A stretch of DNA of 44,687 nt from NCBI GenBank assembly GCA_016872605.1, contig VGZI01000027.1, positions 1 to 44,687 of the forward strand. The letters run 5' to 3'. Each line of letters starts with the position of its first letter. The stretch's first letter is position 1. The DNA is from Planctomycetota bacterium. GTDB taxonomy: Bacteria > Planctomycetota > Planctomycetia > Gemmatales > Gemmataceae. Shown here piece after piece: positions 16,387-23,735 of the stretch. The position numbers and the translations under genes are program-made. The notes below the pieces were generated by a model, which saw only the letters and a program-made list of their open reading frames with translations, had not been told where the DNA came from and ran no database searches.

Positions 16387-17385
16387 ATGCCTTTCCGCTT
16401 GGCCATGCTCGGCATGTGGCACGTGCACGCCCACGGCATCGTTCGGCAAGTCGCGAACCATCCCAAGGAATTCGCACTCGTCGGCTTCCACGACCGGGAT
16501 CCCTCGGTGCTAGCTGATCGCGTCAAACAATGGACACCGCTCCTTGGATCCATGCGCGTTTTTGAATCGGCGGAAGCGCTGTGCCGGGAGAAATTCGACG
16601 GCATTGTCGTGGAGGGACGCGTGTATGAGAACGTCCAGCTCGCTCGCATCGCGCTGGAGCACGGCAAGCCGGTGATGCTCGAGAAGCCAGCCGGCGACGA
16701 CTTCGCTGGCTTCCGCCGCCTCCTGCGATTAGCTCAAACGAAAAAGCTGCACGTTCAGATGATCTACTTGTTTCGCTATATGTCCGCGATTCAAGAAATG
16801 TTGCAGCGCGTTCGCACCGGCGAGCTGGGCGACATCTATCACTTTCGTGCTCGCCTGCCCAAGGACCTAGCGTCCTATTCGCGGTTTGTCGATGAACTAT
16901 CGCGCTACAAGGGAGGCATCTTTTTCGAAATGGCCGGCCACCTCGTCGACATGATGATCGCAATGCTCGGCCCGCCCCGCCGCGTCACTCCGTTCCTGGC
17001 CCACCATCATCGCCGACAGCCGAAGAAATTCATTGACAACGCAGTGGCGGTATTCGAGTACCCCAACGCATGGGCGTCGATCGAGGTCCCGGCCCTGGAG
17101 GTGGCACCGTACGGCCGACGCATCGAGGTCTTCGGAACACAAGGCGCGATCGTCATCCCGCATCTGGGCAGCGGGCATCTCAAGAACAAAGACGTACAGC
17201 CGATCGAGATATTTCACAATGGCGACGCTGACTGGCAGGCGCTAACCCTCGAGGCGAACCCTCTGCAAATCTCCGACCTGCGCGAGTTCGCCGCCGTCGT
17301 GCGCGGCAAGAAGCCGCCCGACTTCACGTTCGCCCACGATCTGGCCGTGCAGGACGCCCTGCTACGTGCGTGCGGCATGCGCTGA
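16387..17385 (+). CDS. Gfo/Idh/MocA family NAD(P)-dependent oxidoreductase (cytoplasmic)
   Basis: 332 residues. The N-terminal Rossmann domain begins RLAMLGMWHVHAHGIVRQV; the usual GxGxxG glycines are partly replaced, which is seen in divergent members. GKPVMLEKPAGDD (about 95-107) is the family EKP motif, whose lysine is near the nicotinamide, and GGIFFEMAGHLVDMMI matches the catalytic His region of the C-terminal domain. These enzymes act mostly on sugars and inositols. There is no signal peptide, unlike the Tat-exported paralogue at 32523-33794. It follows the STAS gene with a 23-base gap and a clear ATG. Confidence 0.87.
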   Translation: MPFRLAMLGMWHVHAHGIVRQVANHPKEFALVGFHDRDPSVLADRVKQWTPLLGSMRVFESAEALCREKFDGIVVEGRVYENVQLARIALEHGKPVMLEKPAGDDFAGFRRLLRLAQTKKLHVQMIYLFRYMSAIQEMLQRVRTGELGDIYHFRARLPKDLASYSRFVDELSRYKGGIFFEMAGHLVDMMIAMLGPPRRVTPFLAHHHRRQPKKFIDNAVAVFEYPNAWASIEVPALEVAPYGRRIEVFGTQGAIVIPHLGSGHLKNKDVQPIEIFHNGDADWQALTLEANPLQISDLREFAAVVRGKKPPDFTFAHDLAVQDALLRACGMR

Positions 17386-17390
17386 TAGTC

Positions 17391-17446
17391 AGAGCCTGAA
17401 GCGTAAGCGAAGGGTTGCGTTGTGCTTCGCTAACGCTTCAGGCTCT
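17391..17446. repeat. Palindromic repeat at convergent gene ends; carries a stop codon
   Basis: Arms of 22 bases, 17391-17412 and 17425-17446, beginning AGAGCCTGAAGCGTAAGCGA and pairing with one mismatch around a 12-base loop. It lies between two convergent genes and could serve as a bidirectional transcription stop, though it has no T-tract. The last residues SLKR and the TAG stop (17430-17432) of the toroid protein are inside the right arm. A single identical arm is at 28873-28894. Confidence 0.85.
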
Positions 17447-18425
17447 TGTCGAGCATCAGCGTCAGCGCCATCGTCGCCCAGCCCGTCGCGGCGCTCGAGA
17501 TGAACTGATCCTTGCCGTGCGGGAAGCCGGACTCGAAGTAGGTCTGGAACGGCTTGCTGCGCGACTTGACGTGCCACGAGCCATCCGCCAGTTGCGTCTT
17601 CAGAAGAAACTTGGCGCCGCGCTGGTACACCTCGTCCTTGGTCGCAAGTCCGCCGGCCTGATGCAATGCTACGAGCGCCGAGCCGGTCGCGTAGGCATCG
17701 CTTTCGAGCTTCTCCAGTTGGCTCCAGCCGCCGTCGTCGCGTTGGCTCTTGGCGAGTTCGTCTTTTGCCGAAGCGATTGCCTCCTTGTCAGCGCGGACTG
17801 CCTTCAGGCCGAACAAGCGAAAAACGCGGTCTTCCGTGTCCTTTGCCTTGGTCGCCAGAAGCCACTTCTTCGCCTTCGCAAAACGCTCGTCGATTTCTTT
17901 CTGCTTGCCAGGATCGGCATAGTTCTTGAGAGCATTCAGAGCCAGGAATGTGGTCGTGAACTGGCTCGCCTCCGACGGCGGGCGTTGCGAGACGGGCAGC
18001 CAGTTGTCACGTTTGGCATCGCGCTGCAATAGATACGCAACCACCGCGGCCGTCGTGTCATCCCCCTTCCACCCGCCAACATGCAGCGTCATCAGGGCAT
18101 ATCCGACCGTATCGACCTGACCCCCCTGCCCTTTTCCCATCTGGTAGTTCTCGCGATTCTTGGCCAAGAAATCGGCCGTGAACTTGAGCTGACGTTCGAG
18201 TTCCTTCTCGTCGACGGCAATCCCACGCGACTTCGCCGTGGTAATCGCCAACACGGGCAACGCTTGATTGTGGCACGAAAAACACTTTCGGTGCTTCGTA
18301 TACTCCGCCGCGCTGCTCTGCATGATCGCGAGACTCTTGCCAATGGCGCCACGAACTGGTTCATGGGCAACGCTGGATTGGAGGACCAAAAACGACACGG
18401 CAAAGGCAACAACGCAGCGACTCAT
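17430..18425 (-). CDS. Exported protein: single CXXCH haem motif plus terpenoid-cyclase-like alpha/alpha toroid
   Basis: 331 residues. A signal peptide (VVAFAVSFLVLQSSVA) is followed by KCFSCHNQALP, a c-type haem motif at Cys48-His52. The rest has the internal repeats of squalene-hopene cyclase and prenyltransferase beta-subunit toroids: VGYALMTLHVGGW, TTTFLALNALKNYAD, SQRDDGGWSQLEKLESDAYATGSALVAL, TQLADGSWHVKSR and SSAATGWATMALTLML. The cyclase catalytic DXDD is not seen, so it is probably a binding or scaffold fold, not a terpene cyclase. ATG at 18425 has GAGGG seven bases upstream; the frame also opens at GTG 18443 and ATG 18431. The stop codon comes from a palindromic repeat. Confidence 0.78.
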   Translation of the reverse strand: MSRCVVAFAVSFLVLQSSVAHEPVRGAIGKSLAIMQSSAAEYTKHRKCFSCHNQALPVLAITTAKSRGIAVDEKELERQLKFTADFLAKNRENYQMGKGQGGQVDTVGYALMTLHVGGWKGDDTTAAVVAYLLQRDAKRDNWLPVSQRPPSEASQFTTTFLALNALKNYADPGKQKEIDERFAKAKKWLLATKAKDTEDRVFRLFGLKAVRADKEAIASAKDELAKSQRDDGGWSQLEKLESDAYATGSALVALHQAGGLATKDEVYQRGAKFLLKTQLADGSWHVKSRSKPFQTYFESGFPHGKDQFISSAATGWATMALTLMLDKSLKR

Positions 18426-18482
18426 GGCCATACCCTCAGACACGAGAATGCTAGAGGTATCCTACCGCGTTGGCGTCCAAAG

Positions 18483-18547
18483 TTTAGCCCCGCCGCGTCG
18501 AGGCGTGAGGACGCCAAAAACGCCCGCCTCGACGAGGCGGGGCTAAA
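18483..18547. repeat. Palindromic repeat (TTTAGCCCCGCC family); carries a stop codon
   Basis: Arms of 23 bases, 18483-18505 and 18525-18547, begin TTTAGCCCCGCC and pair with one mismatch around a 19-base loop holding GGACGCCAAAAACG. It lies in the gap between two minus-strand genes. The TAG stop of the upstream esterase gene (18543-18545) is part of the right arm. Confidence 0.83.
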
Positions 18548-19565
18548 CGCTAGTTATTCGGCTATCACGCAAGAAATCGACGATCGCTCGAGCCACTGGG
18601 TCGCGCAACGTGATCGCGCTGAAGACGACCGAATTGTGATTGCGGCCCGGAACGTGCAGGAGCCTCGCGTCGCACCCGTGCAGTCGCATCACGCGATGCA
18701 TCTCCTCAGCCATCGGGCCGAGCATCGGCAAGTCCTTGTCGGCCGTGATAAATAGGAATGGCGGCATGTTGGGCCGGACGTGCGACGTTGCAGACGCGAG
18801 CCGGCGAACTTCCGGATCGTCGCCGAAAATGTAACTGCCGAGACTGACGTTGACGGCCCAACCACGGCTTGGCGCCTCGTCGCTCTTCGCGGGAGCGCCA
18901 TCGCCGCGCAACGGAAAGATCGAATCCCATCGGATCGACAACGGTGAAACGCCGCCGAGGAAAATCTCTGGTGAGCCGTCGGGAATGCGCAACACGCCGC
19001 TGATCGTAACGACCTTCGCGATATCCGCCTGACGACAACCTTGTTCCTTGAGATATCTGTCATCGCTCGCTAGCAGGGCGACGAGATGGCCGCCGGCGGA
19101 GTGCCCGACAAGCGAGATGGAATCGCTGCGACCACCGAACTCCCCGATATTTTTCTTGCTCCAGGCGAATGCGCGGGCGACATCGCGCACATGCTCGGGA
19201 TGCTTGACGGTGGGGGAAAGGCGATAGTTGGGCATCACGACGATGAAGCCCTGGCTGGCCAGAAATTCGCCGACGCTCGTGTAGAGTCCACAGCAGCGAT
19301 TGTCGCCGACAATCCAGGCGCCACCGTGCACGAGCATGACGACCGGGCAGTCCTTCTGGCCTTTCGGCGCGAACAGGTCGAGTCGATGGCGCAGGCGGTC
19401 ATGGTCGTTCCCGCCGTGATACGGAATATCACGTATCTGAACAACGTCATAGCCGCCATCGGCCCGTTCGTCGCAGTGCCAAAGCCGCCAATCGGTGATA
19501 CGGCAACCGGTAAGCGCGAGCGGCAGCACGGCGAAAGCCAACATTCGCATGACGGCGGTCAACAT
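18543..19565 (-). CDS. Lipoprotein alpha/beta-hydrolase (esterase/lipase, BD-FAE/HSL-like)
   Basis: 340 residues. The N-terminus is a lipoprotein signal with lipobox LTGC, Cys21 becoming lipidated. VVMLVHGGAWIVGDNR carries the HGG oxyanion-hole motif and SLVGHSAGGHLVALLAS the GxSxG nucleophile serine. The acid and His appear near ITADKDLPMLGP and PGRNHNSVVF. This is the layout of bacterial carboxylesterases of the hormone-sensitive-lipase and feruloyl-esterase type. An outer-membrane or periplasmic esterase acting on acetylated polysaccharide is plausible (inference). Its stop codon is supplied by the repeat at 18483-18547. Confidence 0.87.
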   Translation of the reverse strand: MLTAVMRMLAFAVLPLALTGCRITDWRLWHCDERADGGYDVVQIRDIPYHGGNDHDRLRHRLDLFAPKGQKDCPVVMLVHGGAWIVGDNRCCGLYTSVGEFLASQGFIVVMPNYRLSPTVKHPEHVRDVARAFAWSKKNIGEFGGRSDSISLVGHSAGGHLVALLASDDRYLKEQGCRQADIAKVVTISGVLRIPDGSPEIFLGGVSPLSIRWDSIFPLRGDGAPAKSDEAPSRGWAVNVSLGSYIFGDDPEVRRLASATSHVRPNMPPFLFITADKDLPMLGPMAEEMHRVMRLHGCDARLLHVPGRNHNSVVFSAITLRDPVARAIVDFLRDSRITSV

Positions 19566-19678
19566 GGTTCCTATCCCGCGATTTCCGCGCCATATCCTCT
19601 ATTCTGTCCAATCTGTCAATGGGAAAGTCGTCAATGTCTACGGGGAATCCGATAATGACCATCGAGCACACAACGAGC

Positions 19679-19706
19679 CCGTCGCTTGCGCTCCGGGCTC
19701 GTAACG
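19679..19706. repeat. Small dyad, CGAGCCCG...CGGGCTCG
   Basis: The text GAGCCCGTCGCTTGCGCTCC is followed by GGGCTCG, so the outer bases CGAGCCCG and CGGGCTCG pair around a short loop. It is about 25 bases upstream of the GTG start at 19729 and related in text to the GCGCAAGC repeat at 8946-9006. In the transcript it would sit just before the ribosome site. Confidence 0.55.
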
Positions 19707-19728
19707 ATTTGCCCCTGAGGAGACAGTT

Positions 19729-21063
19729 GTGAGTCGCGTAGTCGAACAGTATCAGCGGGCGTGTCAATCGCTGGCCGGCGGCGTGGCGTCGTCAACTCGG
19801 CTCAACAAGGCCGTCGGACACGCCATGTACTTCGATCGCGCCGACGGTTGCCGGCTGTGGGACCTCGATGGCAAAGAGTACATCGACCTCTGCTGCAGCC
19901 ACGGCGCGACGCTCTTGGGCCACGGCGATCCGCGCATTCGTCGGGCGGTCGAACGAGCCCTCGACCGCGGAGCAGCATGTTCCTATGAGAACGAACAGCA
20001 TGCCGAGCTGGCGGCGTTGCTGTGCGAAGTGATCCCGTGCCTCGAGCGCGTTCGTTTCACCGGCTCCGGCACCGAAGCGACTATGCACTGCATCCGGCTC
20101 GCCCGCGCCTTCACGGGCCGATCGAAACTTATCAAGTTCGAGGGCAACTTTCACGGCTACCACGATCAGGTGATGTTCGCCATCGGCACTCCCGCGGATC
20201 AACTCGGCCCGGACGAGACGCCGAACCCATTTCCGGGCTCGACCGGCATCGCGCCGGGCTTGCAGGAGCAGGTGATCATCGTGCCGTACAACCGGGTCGA
20301 CCTCTTGGAACGCGCCTTTCGCGATCACGGCGAGCAACTGGCAGCGGTCATCGGTGAACCGATCTACTACAACGCCGGCTGCATTCTGCCGACACGCGAA
20401 TTCTTGACGGCGTTGCGCGAATTGACTTGGCGGCACAATGTCCTGTTGATTTTCGACGAAGTGCTCAGCGCCTTTCGCATGGGCATCGGTGGCGCACAGG
20501 AACACCTGGGCGTCACGCCCGATCTCTGCACCCTGGGCAAGGCGGTCGGCGGCGGGTATCCTCTGAGTGTCTTCGGCGGACGCAAGGACATCATGGATCG
20601 CCTCATGCCCATCGGCGATTGCCAGCATTCGGGCACGTACAACGGTCATCCGGTTGTGGTCGCGGCGGCGCTGGCGGCAATCCGCGCCTATCGCGAGCCG
20701 GATTTTTACATTCATGTTCACGCCATCGCTCACATGCTCTTCGACGGCCTGACGCATCTGTTCGGCAAACACGCGCTCTCGGCTCACGTGCAAGGGCTCG
20801 GTGCTCGCTTCGGCATCTACTTCGGCTTGAAAGGCGCAGCGCACAACTATCGCGACGCCGTGCAGCACCAACGCGCATCCATGTTGGCGTTCATCAAGGC
20901 AGCGATCGAGCATGGTGTCTACTTCCACGACTACGGCGGCGCGGCGTGTCACCACGGCTTCTGCGCGGCCATGACGACAGCGGATGTGCAGGAGGTGCTT
21001 CACCGTTTGGACACTGCGTTGGCATCTTCGTTTTGCGAACGCGTGGCGCCGGGCGAGCGCTAA
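19729..21063 (+). CDS. Class III aminotransferase, glutamate-1-semialdehyde aminomutase-like
   Basis: 444 residues, PLP enzyme of the HemL-like group. Landmarks in order: DGKEYIDLCCSHGATLLGHG, FTGSGTEATMHCIRLARAFTGR (phosphate binding), FEGNFHGYHDQ, IFDEVLSAFR (cofactor Asp) and LGKAVGGGYPL with the Schiff-base lysine at residue 271. The start is GTG at 19729 with AGGAG nine bases upstream. Because it is paired with an M81 peptidase 24 bases downstream and not with haem genes, it may be a HemL paralogue working on another amino compound. The last residues, FCERVAPGER, and the TAA stop are encoded by a degraded palindromic repeat, so the C-terminus has probably been altered. Confidence 0.83.
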   Translation: MSRVVEQYQRACQSLAGGVASSTRLNKAVGHAMYFDRADGCRLWDLDGKEYIDLCCSHGATLLGHGDPRIRRAVERALDRGAACSYENEQHAELAALLCEVIPCLERVRFTGSGTEATMHCIRLARAFTGRSKLIKFEGNFHGYHDQVMFAIGTPADQLGPDETPNPFPGSTGIAPGLQEQVIIVPYNRVDLLERAFRDHGEQLAAVIGEPIYYNAGCILPTREFLTALRELTWRHNVLLIFDEVLSAFRMGIGGAQEHLGVTPDLCTLGKAVGGGYPLSVFGGRKDIMDRLMPIGDCQHSGTYNGHPVVVAAALAAIRAYREPDFYIHVHAIAHMLFDGLTHLFGKHALSAHVQGLGARFGIYFGLKGAAHNYRDAVQHQRASMLAFIKAAIEHGVYFHDYGGAACHHGFCAAMTTADVQEVLHRLDTALASSFCERVAPGER

Positions 21064-21066
21064 ACG
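21029..21066. repeat. Degraded GCGCTCGC-core palindrome; carries a stop codon
   Basis: Text CGTTTTGCGAACGCGTGGCG then CCGGGCGAGCGCTAAACG. The outer CGTTT/AAACG and the right half GGCGCCGGGCGAGCGCTAAAC match the short-arm repeat type, while the left inner arm is no longer complementary. The TAA stop of the aminotransferase gene lies in GCGCTAAACG. Confidence 0.65.
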
Positions 21067-21087
21067 TAAACGAACAAGGACTGCACC

Positions 21088-22593
21088 ATGCGGATCGCCA
21101 TTGGACAACTGTGGCAGGAATCGAACACGCTCAACCCGCTGCCGACCACGCTGCGCGATTTCGAAGCGTTCGGGATCTATCAGGGCGGCGAACTGATCAC
21201 CCGCTTCGCCGAAACCAACGAACTGGGCGGATTCATCCAATCCTTGCACGCCTGGCCAACGCCGACGGAGATCGTCGGCTTGATGCGTTTCGCCGCCTGG
21301 CCGAGCGGTCCGGTCGATGCGGCGACGTTCGCGATTCTGATCGACCGCATGATGGACGCGCTGGCGAAGGCAGGCCGAATCGACGCGGTGCTCTTGGCGC
21401 TGCACGGGTCGCTGGTGGCCGAGTGCGAGCCCGATGTCGAAGGACATCTCTTACAGCGCGTTCGCGAACACGTAGGGCCGACGATCCCGATCGTTGCCAC
21501 GCTCGACCTGCACGCCAACGTGACACAGCGGATGGTTGACTCCGCAGACGTGCTGACCTTGTATCACACGGCGCCGCATATCGACGTAATGGGCACGGGA
21601 AGGCGCGGCGCCGGAGCGCTGCGGCGGATTCTCTTCGAGGACGCCAAGCCGATCATGGCTTTCCGCAAGTTGCCGATGGTCGTTCCGGCTGAGCGTGCCA
21701 ACACGCAGGATCCCACCAGCTTCAGCTACGGCGTGCGCAAGACGCTGGAGGGCTGGGAGCGAAATCGTCACGTACTTGGTGCCGGGCTTGCGACAGTCCA
21801 GCCGTGGCTTGACATTCCCGATCTCGGCAGCTCCGTTTTGGTGGTGGTCGACGGCGAATCGTGGCGAGGATGGGGCGATCAAGCGTGTGCGAGCCTCGCA
21901 ACGGAGGTCTGGACGCATCGCCGCGATTATCTACCCGATCTTGTCGACGCGTCCGACGCTGTTCATGTCGCGCACAAAAACGCCAAGGCTGAGCCGTCGG
22001 CGCTCACCGTTATTAGCGACAGCGCCGACGCAACCACCTCCGGTTCGACCGGCGACAGCACTGTTCTCCTGAGCGAACTCGTGAAGTACGATTGGCCTCG
22101 GCCCGCGATCGTCACGCTCGTAGGGCCCGAAACCGTCGCCGAAGCGGAACGTCGCGGAATCGGAGCGGAGTGGACCGCCACGCTTGGCGCCACGCGCAAC
22201 CGGCGTGATTTTCTGCCGATCACATTGCCCGTGCGGGTTACGAATATCTTCGATGCGAGATTTATCCTATCAGGCCACCTGGCGGAGAAGCTGCCGATCG
22301 ACATGGGCCGATCGGCCGTGCTGACTCAAAAGAACGTCCACATCGTAGTCACATCGCGAAGCGGCCCGCATTTCGCGCCGCAGCTTTTTCAGACGGCTGG
22401 TCTCGATCCATTCGCCGCCTCCGTGTTAATCGCCAAGAGCCCGTGCGGCTTCCGTGCCGCTTACGCCGACCGGGCCAAACAGATTCTCGTCGCCCGCGCG
22501 CCCGGCTGCGCTCCGAGCGACTTTTGGCGGATTCCGTTTCAGCGCATCCCGCGCCCATTGTGGCCCTGGGACGATGCATTGGTTTACGCTTAG
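21088..22593 (+). CDS. M81 family metallopeptidase (MlrC-like)
   Basis: 501 residues. Family phrases: MRIAIGQLWQESNTLNP at the N-terminus (xQExNTF-type), LLALHGSLVAECEPDVEGHL, ATLDLHANVTQRMVDSADVL and YHTAPHIDVMGTG, which hold the Asp/His zinc ligands. The C-terminal part, with VVTSRSGPHFAPQLFQTAGLDP, matches the MlrC C-terminal domain. MlrC cleaves the last linear fragments of microcystin in sphingomonads; most homologues have unknown substrates, probably unusual peptides or amides. It follows the aminotransferase by 24 bases and is probably cotranscribed. It ends LVYA, with its TAG stop in a palindromic repeat. Confidence 0.87.
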   Translation: MRIAIGQLWQESNTLNPLPTTLRDFEAFGIYQGGELITRFAETNELGGFIQSLHAWPTPTEIVGLMRFAAWPSGPVDAATFAILIDRMMDALAKAGRIDAVLLALHGSLVAECEPDVEGHLLQRVREHVGPTIPIVATLDLHANVTQRMVDSADVLTLYHTAPHIDVMGTGRRGAGALRRILFEDAKPIMAFRKLPMVVPAERANTQDPTSFSYGVRKTLEGWERNRHVLGAGLATVQPWLDIPDLGSSVLVVVDGESWRGWGDQACASLATEVWTHRRDYLPDLVDASDAVHVAHKNAKAEPSALTVISDSADATTSGSTGDSTVLLSELVKYDWPRPAIVTLVGPETVAEAERRGIGAEWTATLGATRNRRDFLPITLPVRVTNIFDARFILSGHLAEKLPIDMGRSAVLTQKNVHIVVTSRSGPHFAPQLFQTAGLDPFAASVLIAKSPCGFRAAYADRAKQILVARAPGCAPSDFWRIPFQRIPRPLWPWDDALVYA

Positions 22594-22621
22594 CGCTCGC
22601 AGAGCGCCGGGCGAACGCTAA
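22590..22621. repeat. Palindromic repeat, GCGCTCGC-core family, short-arm type; carries a stop codon
   Basis: Arms TTAGCGCTCGC (22590-22600) and GCGAACGCTAA (22611-22621), one mismatch, around AGAGCGCCGG. The TAG stop of the M81 peptidase (22591-22593) lies in the left arm. The loop ends GCGCCGG, as in 7288-7323 and 32469-32522. Confidence 0.8.
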
Positions 22622-22660
22622 ACGAATGAATGTCCGGCACCCTGCACCGGGAAAAAACCG

Positions 22661-22666
22661 TATAAT
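22661..22666 (+). promoter_or_regulatory. Possible -10 element (TATAAT) for the AAA ATPase gene
   Basis: A perfect TATAAT at 22661-22666, 40 bases before the ATG at 22707 and after the hairpin that ends the M81 gene. No good -35 is seen at the usual distance, so this rests on the -10 alone. Confidence 0.35.
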
Positions 22667-22706
22667 ACTATGTTCAACCGCTTGCCCAAATACGTCGGAC
22701 CGATCC

Positions 22707-23702
22707 ATGAACCTGAACGACTTTGGAACGCAGCCGCCCGCCGCCAGCAGCACGAACGGCGATCAGCGCTATTATGAGCCGCCGGGATACTACGCGGCCG
22801 AAGTAGGCAATCGGCCGGTGCAATGGAAGATCGTGCAGTCCGGTGTTTTTGAAATCTGCGGCCACACCGCGGCGCGTCTTCCCGCCGGCGCTTATGGCTG
22901 CACGCTCAATCAGTACGGCGACGTGCAGTTGATCACCCGCGATTTGCAGGTCGATGACCTGATCGACTTTGCCGATAGTCTTCCGGCAAAGATTCTGCAC
23001 GAAATCGAAAATTTCTGGGACCTTGGCACGCTCTTTCAGAAACACGGATATCTCCATCGGCGCGGCTACTTGCTCTATGGGCCGCAGGGATCGGGCAAGA
23101 GTTCCGTCGTTCATCAGGTTGTGCATCGCATCGTGCGCGGCGGGCATGTCGCGGTCTTCTGCGAGCATCCCGGATTCTTGACGCGCGCCATGGAAGTCTT
23201 TCGCAAGATCGAGCCGGACCGCCCGGTGATATGCCTGTTCGAAGACATCGATGCCGTCATCGAGATTCATGGCGACAGCGAGCTTTTGCAATGGCTCGAC
23301 GGGTCTCACCAGATCAACAAAGTGATCAACATCGCCACGACGAACTATCCGGAGCGCCTCGATCGCCGCATTGTGTCGCGGCCCCGCCGTTTCGATCGGA
23401 TCATCAAAATCGAGACACCGAGCGCATCGATTCGCGAGGCCTATTTCCGCAAGAAATTGCCCGACCTCGTTACCACCGGCCAACTGACGCGCTGGGTTGA
23501 CCTGACCGAAGGCCTCTCGTTCGCGGCCTTGGCAGAGTTGGTCATCAGTGTGGCGTGTCTGGGCAACAACCTCGAAGAGACGGTTACCTTGCTGCGCGGT
23601 CTCGACGATCATCAGCCCAATAGCAAAGAATTCGACCGCCCTGGCGCGATGGGTTTCGGCACATCTCGCCAGAAGCATCGCGATCAAGAGATTCCGTTTT
23701 GA
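22707..23702 (+). CDS. BCS1-like AAA ATPase
   Basis: 331 residues, one AAA domain. Walker A GPQGSGKSS (residues 125-133), Walker B ICLFEDID (about 175-182), sensor TTNYPERLD (211-219) and the Arg-finger region RPRRFDR (about 225-231) are intact. The layout, with LYGPQGSGKS preceded by LHRRGYLL and the 'N-Y-P-E-R-L-D-R-R' stretch, resembles BCS1-type AAA proteins, which in mitochondria move a folded Fe-S protein. The N-terminal 120 residues are not a BCS1 membrane segment, so a soluble remodelling role is likely. ATG at 22707 starts the family-like N-terminus; the frame is open 88 codons further but enters the upstream repeat. Partner unknown. Confidence 0.82.
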   Translation: MNLNDFGTQPPAASSTNGDQRYYEPPGYYAAEVGNRPVQWKIVQSGVFEICGHTAARLPAGAYGCTLNQYGDVQLITRDLQVDDLIDFADSLPAKILHEIENFWDLGTLFQKHGYLHRRGYLLYGPQGSGKSSVVHQVVHRIVRGGHVAVFCEHPGFLTRAMEVFRKIEPDRPVICLFEDIDAVIEIHGDSELLQWLDGSHQINKVINIATTNYPERLDRRIVSRPRRFDRIIKIETPSASIREAYFRKKLPDLVTTGQLTRWVDLTEGLSFAALAELVISVACLGNNLEETVTLLRGLDDHQPNSKEFDRPGAMGFGTSRQKHRDQEIPF

Positions 23703-23735
23703 GCGCCGCTTGCGGCGTAGCAGCCGATTCCAACC

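Noticed and set aside
17391..17446. Rho-independent terminator at the convergent gene ends
   Set aside because: The stem is strong but there is no T run on either strand, so it is listed as a repeat and not a terminator.
19447..19767. 106-residue minus-strand frame with a peptide RARSASDG
   Set aside because: It crosses a palindromic repeat and the start of the esterase gene in another frame; the Arg/Ser peptide is a by-product of repeat DNA.
19792..21447. 551-residue open frame on the minus strand
   Set aside because: Antisense to the aminotransferase and M81 genes; its translation is rich in Arg/Ala with no family motif.
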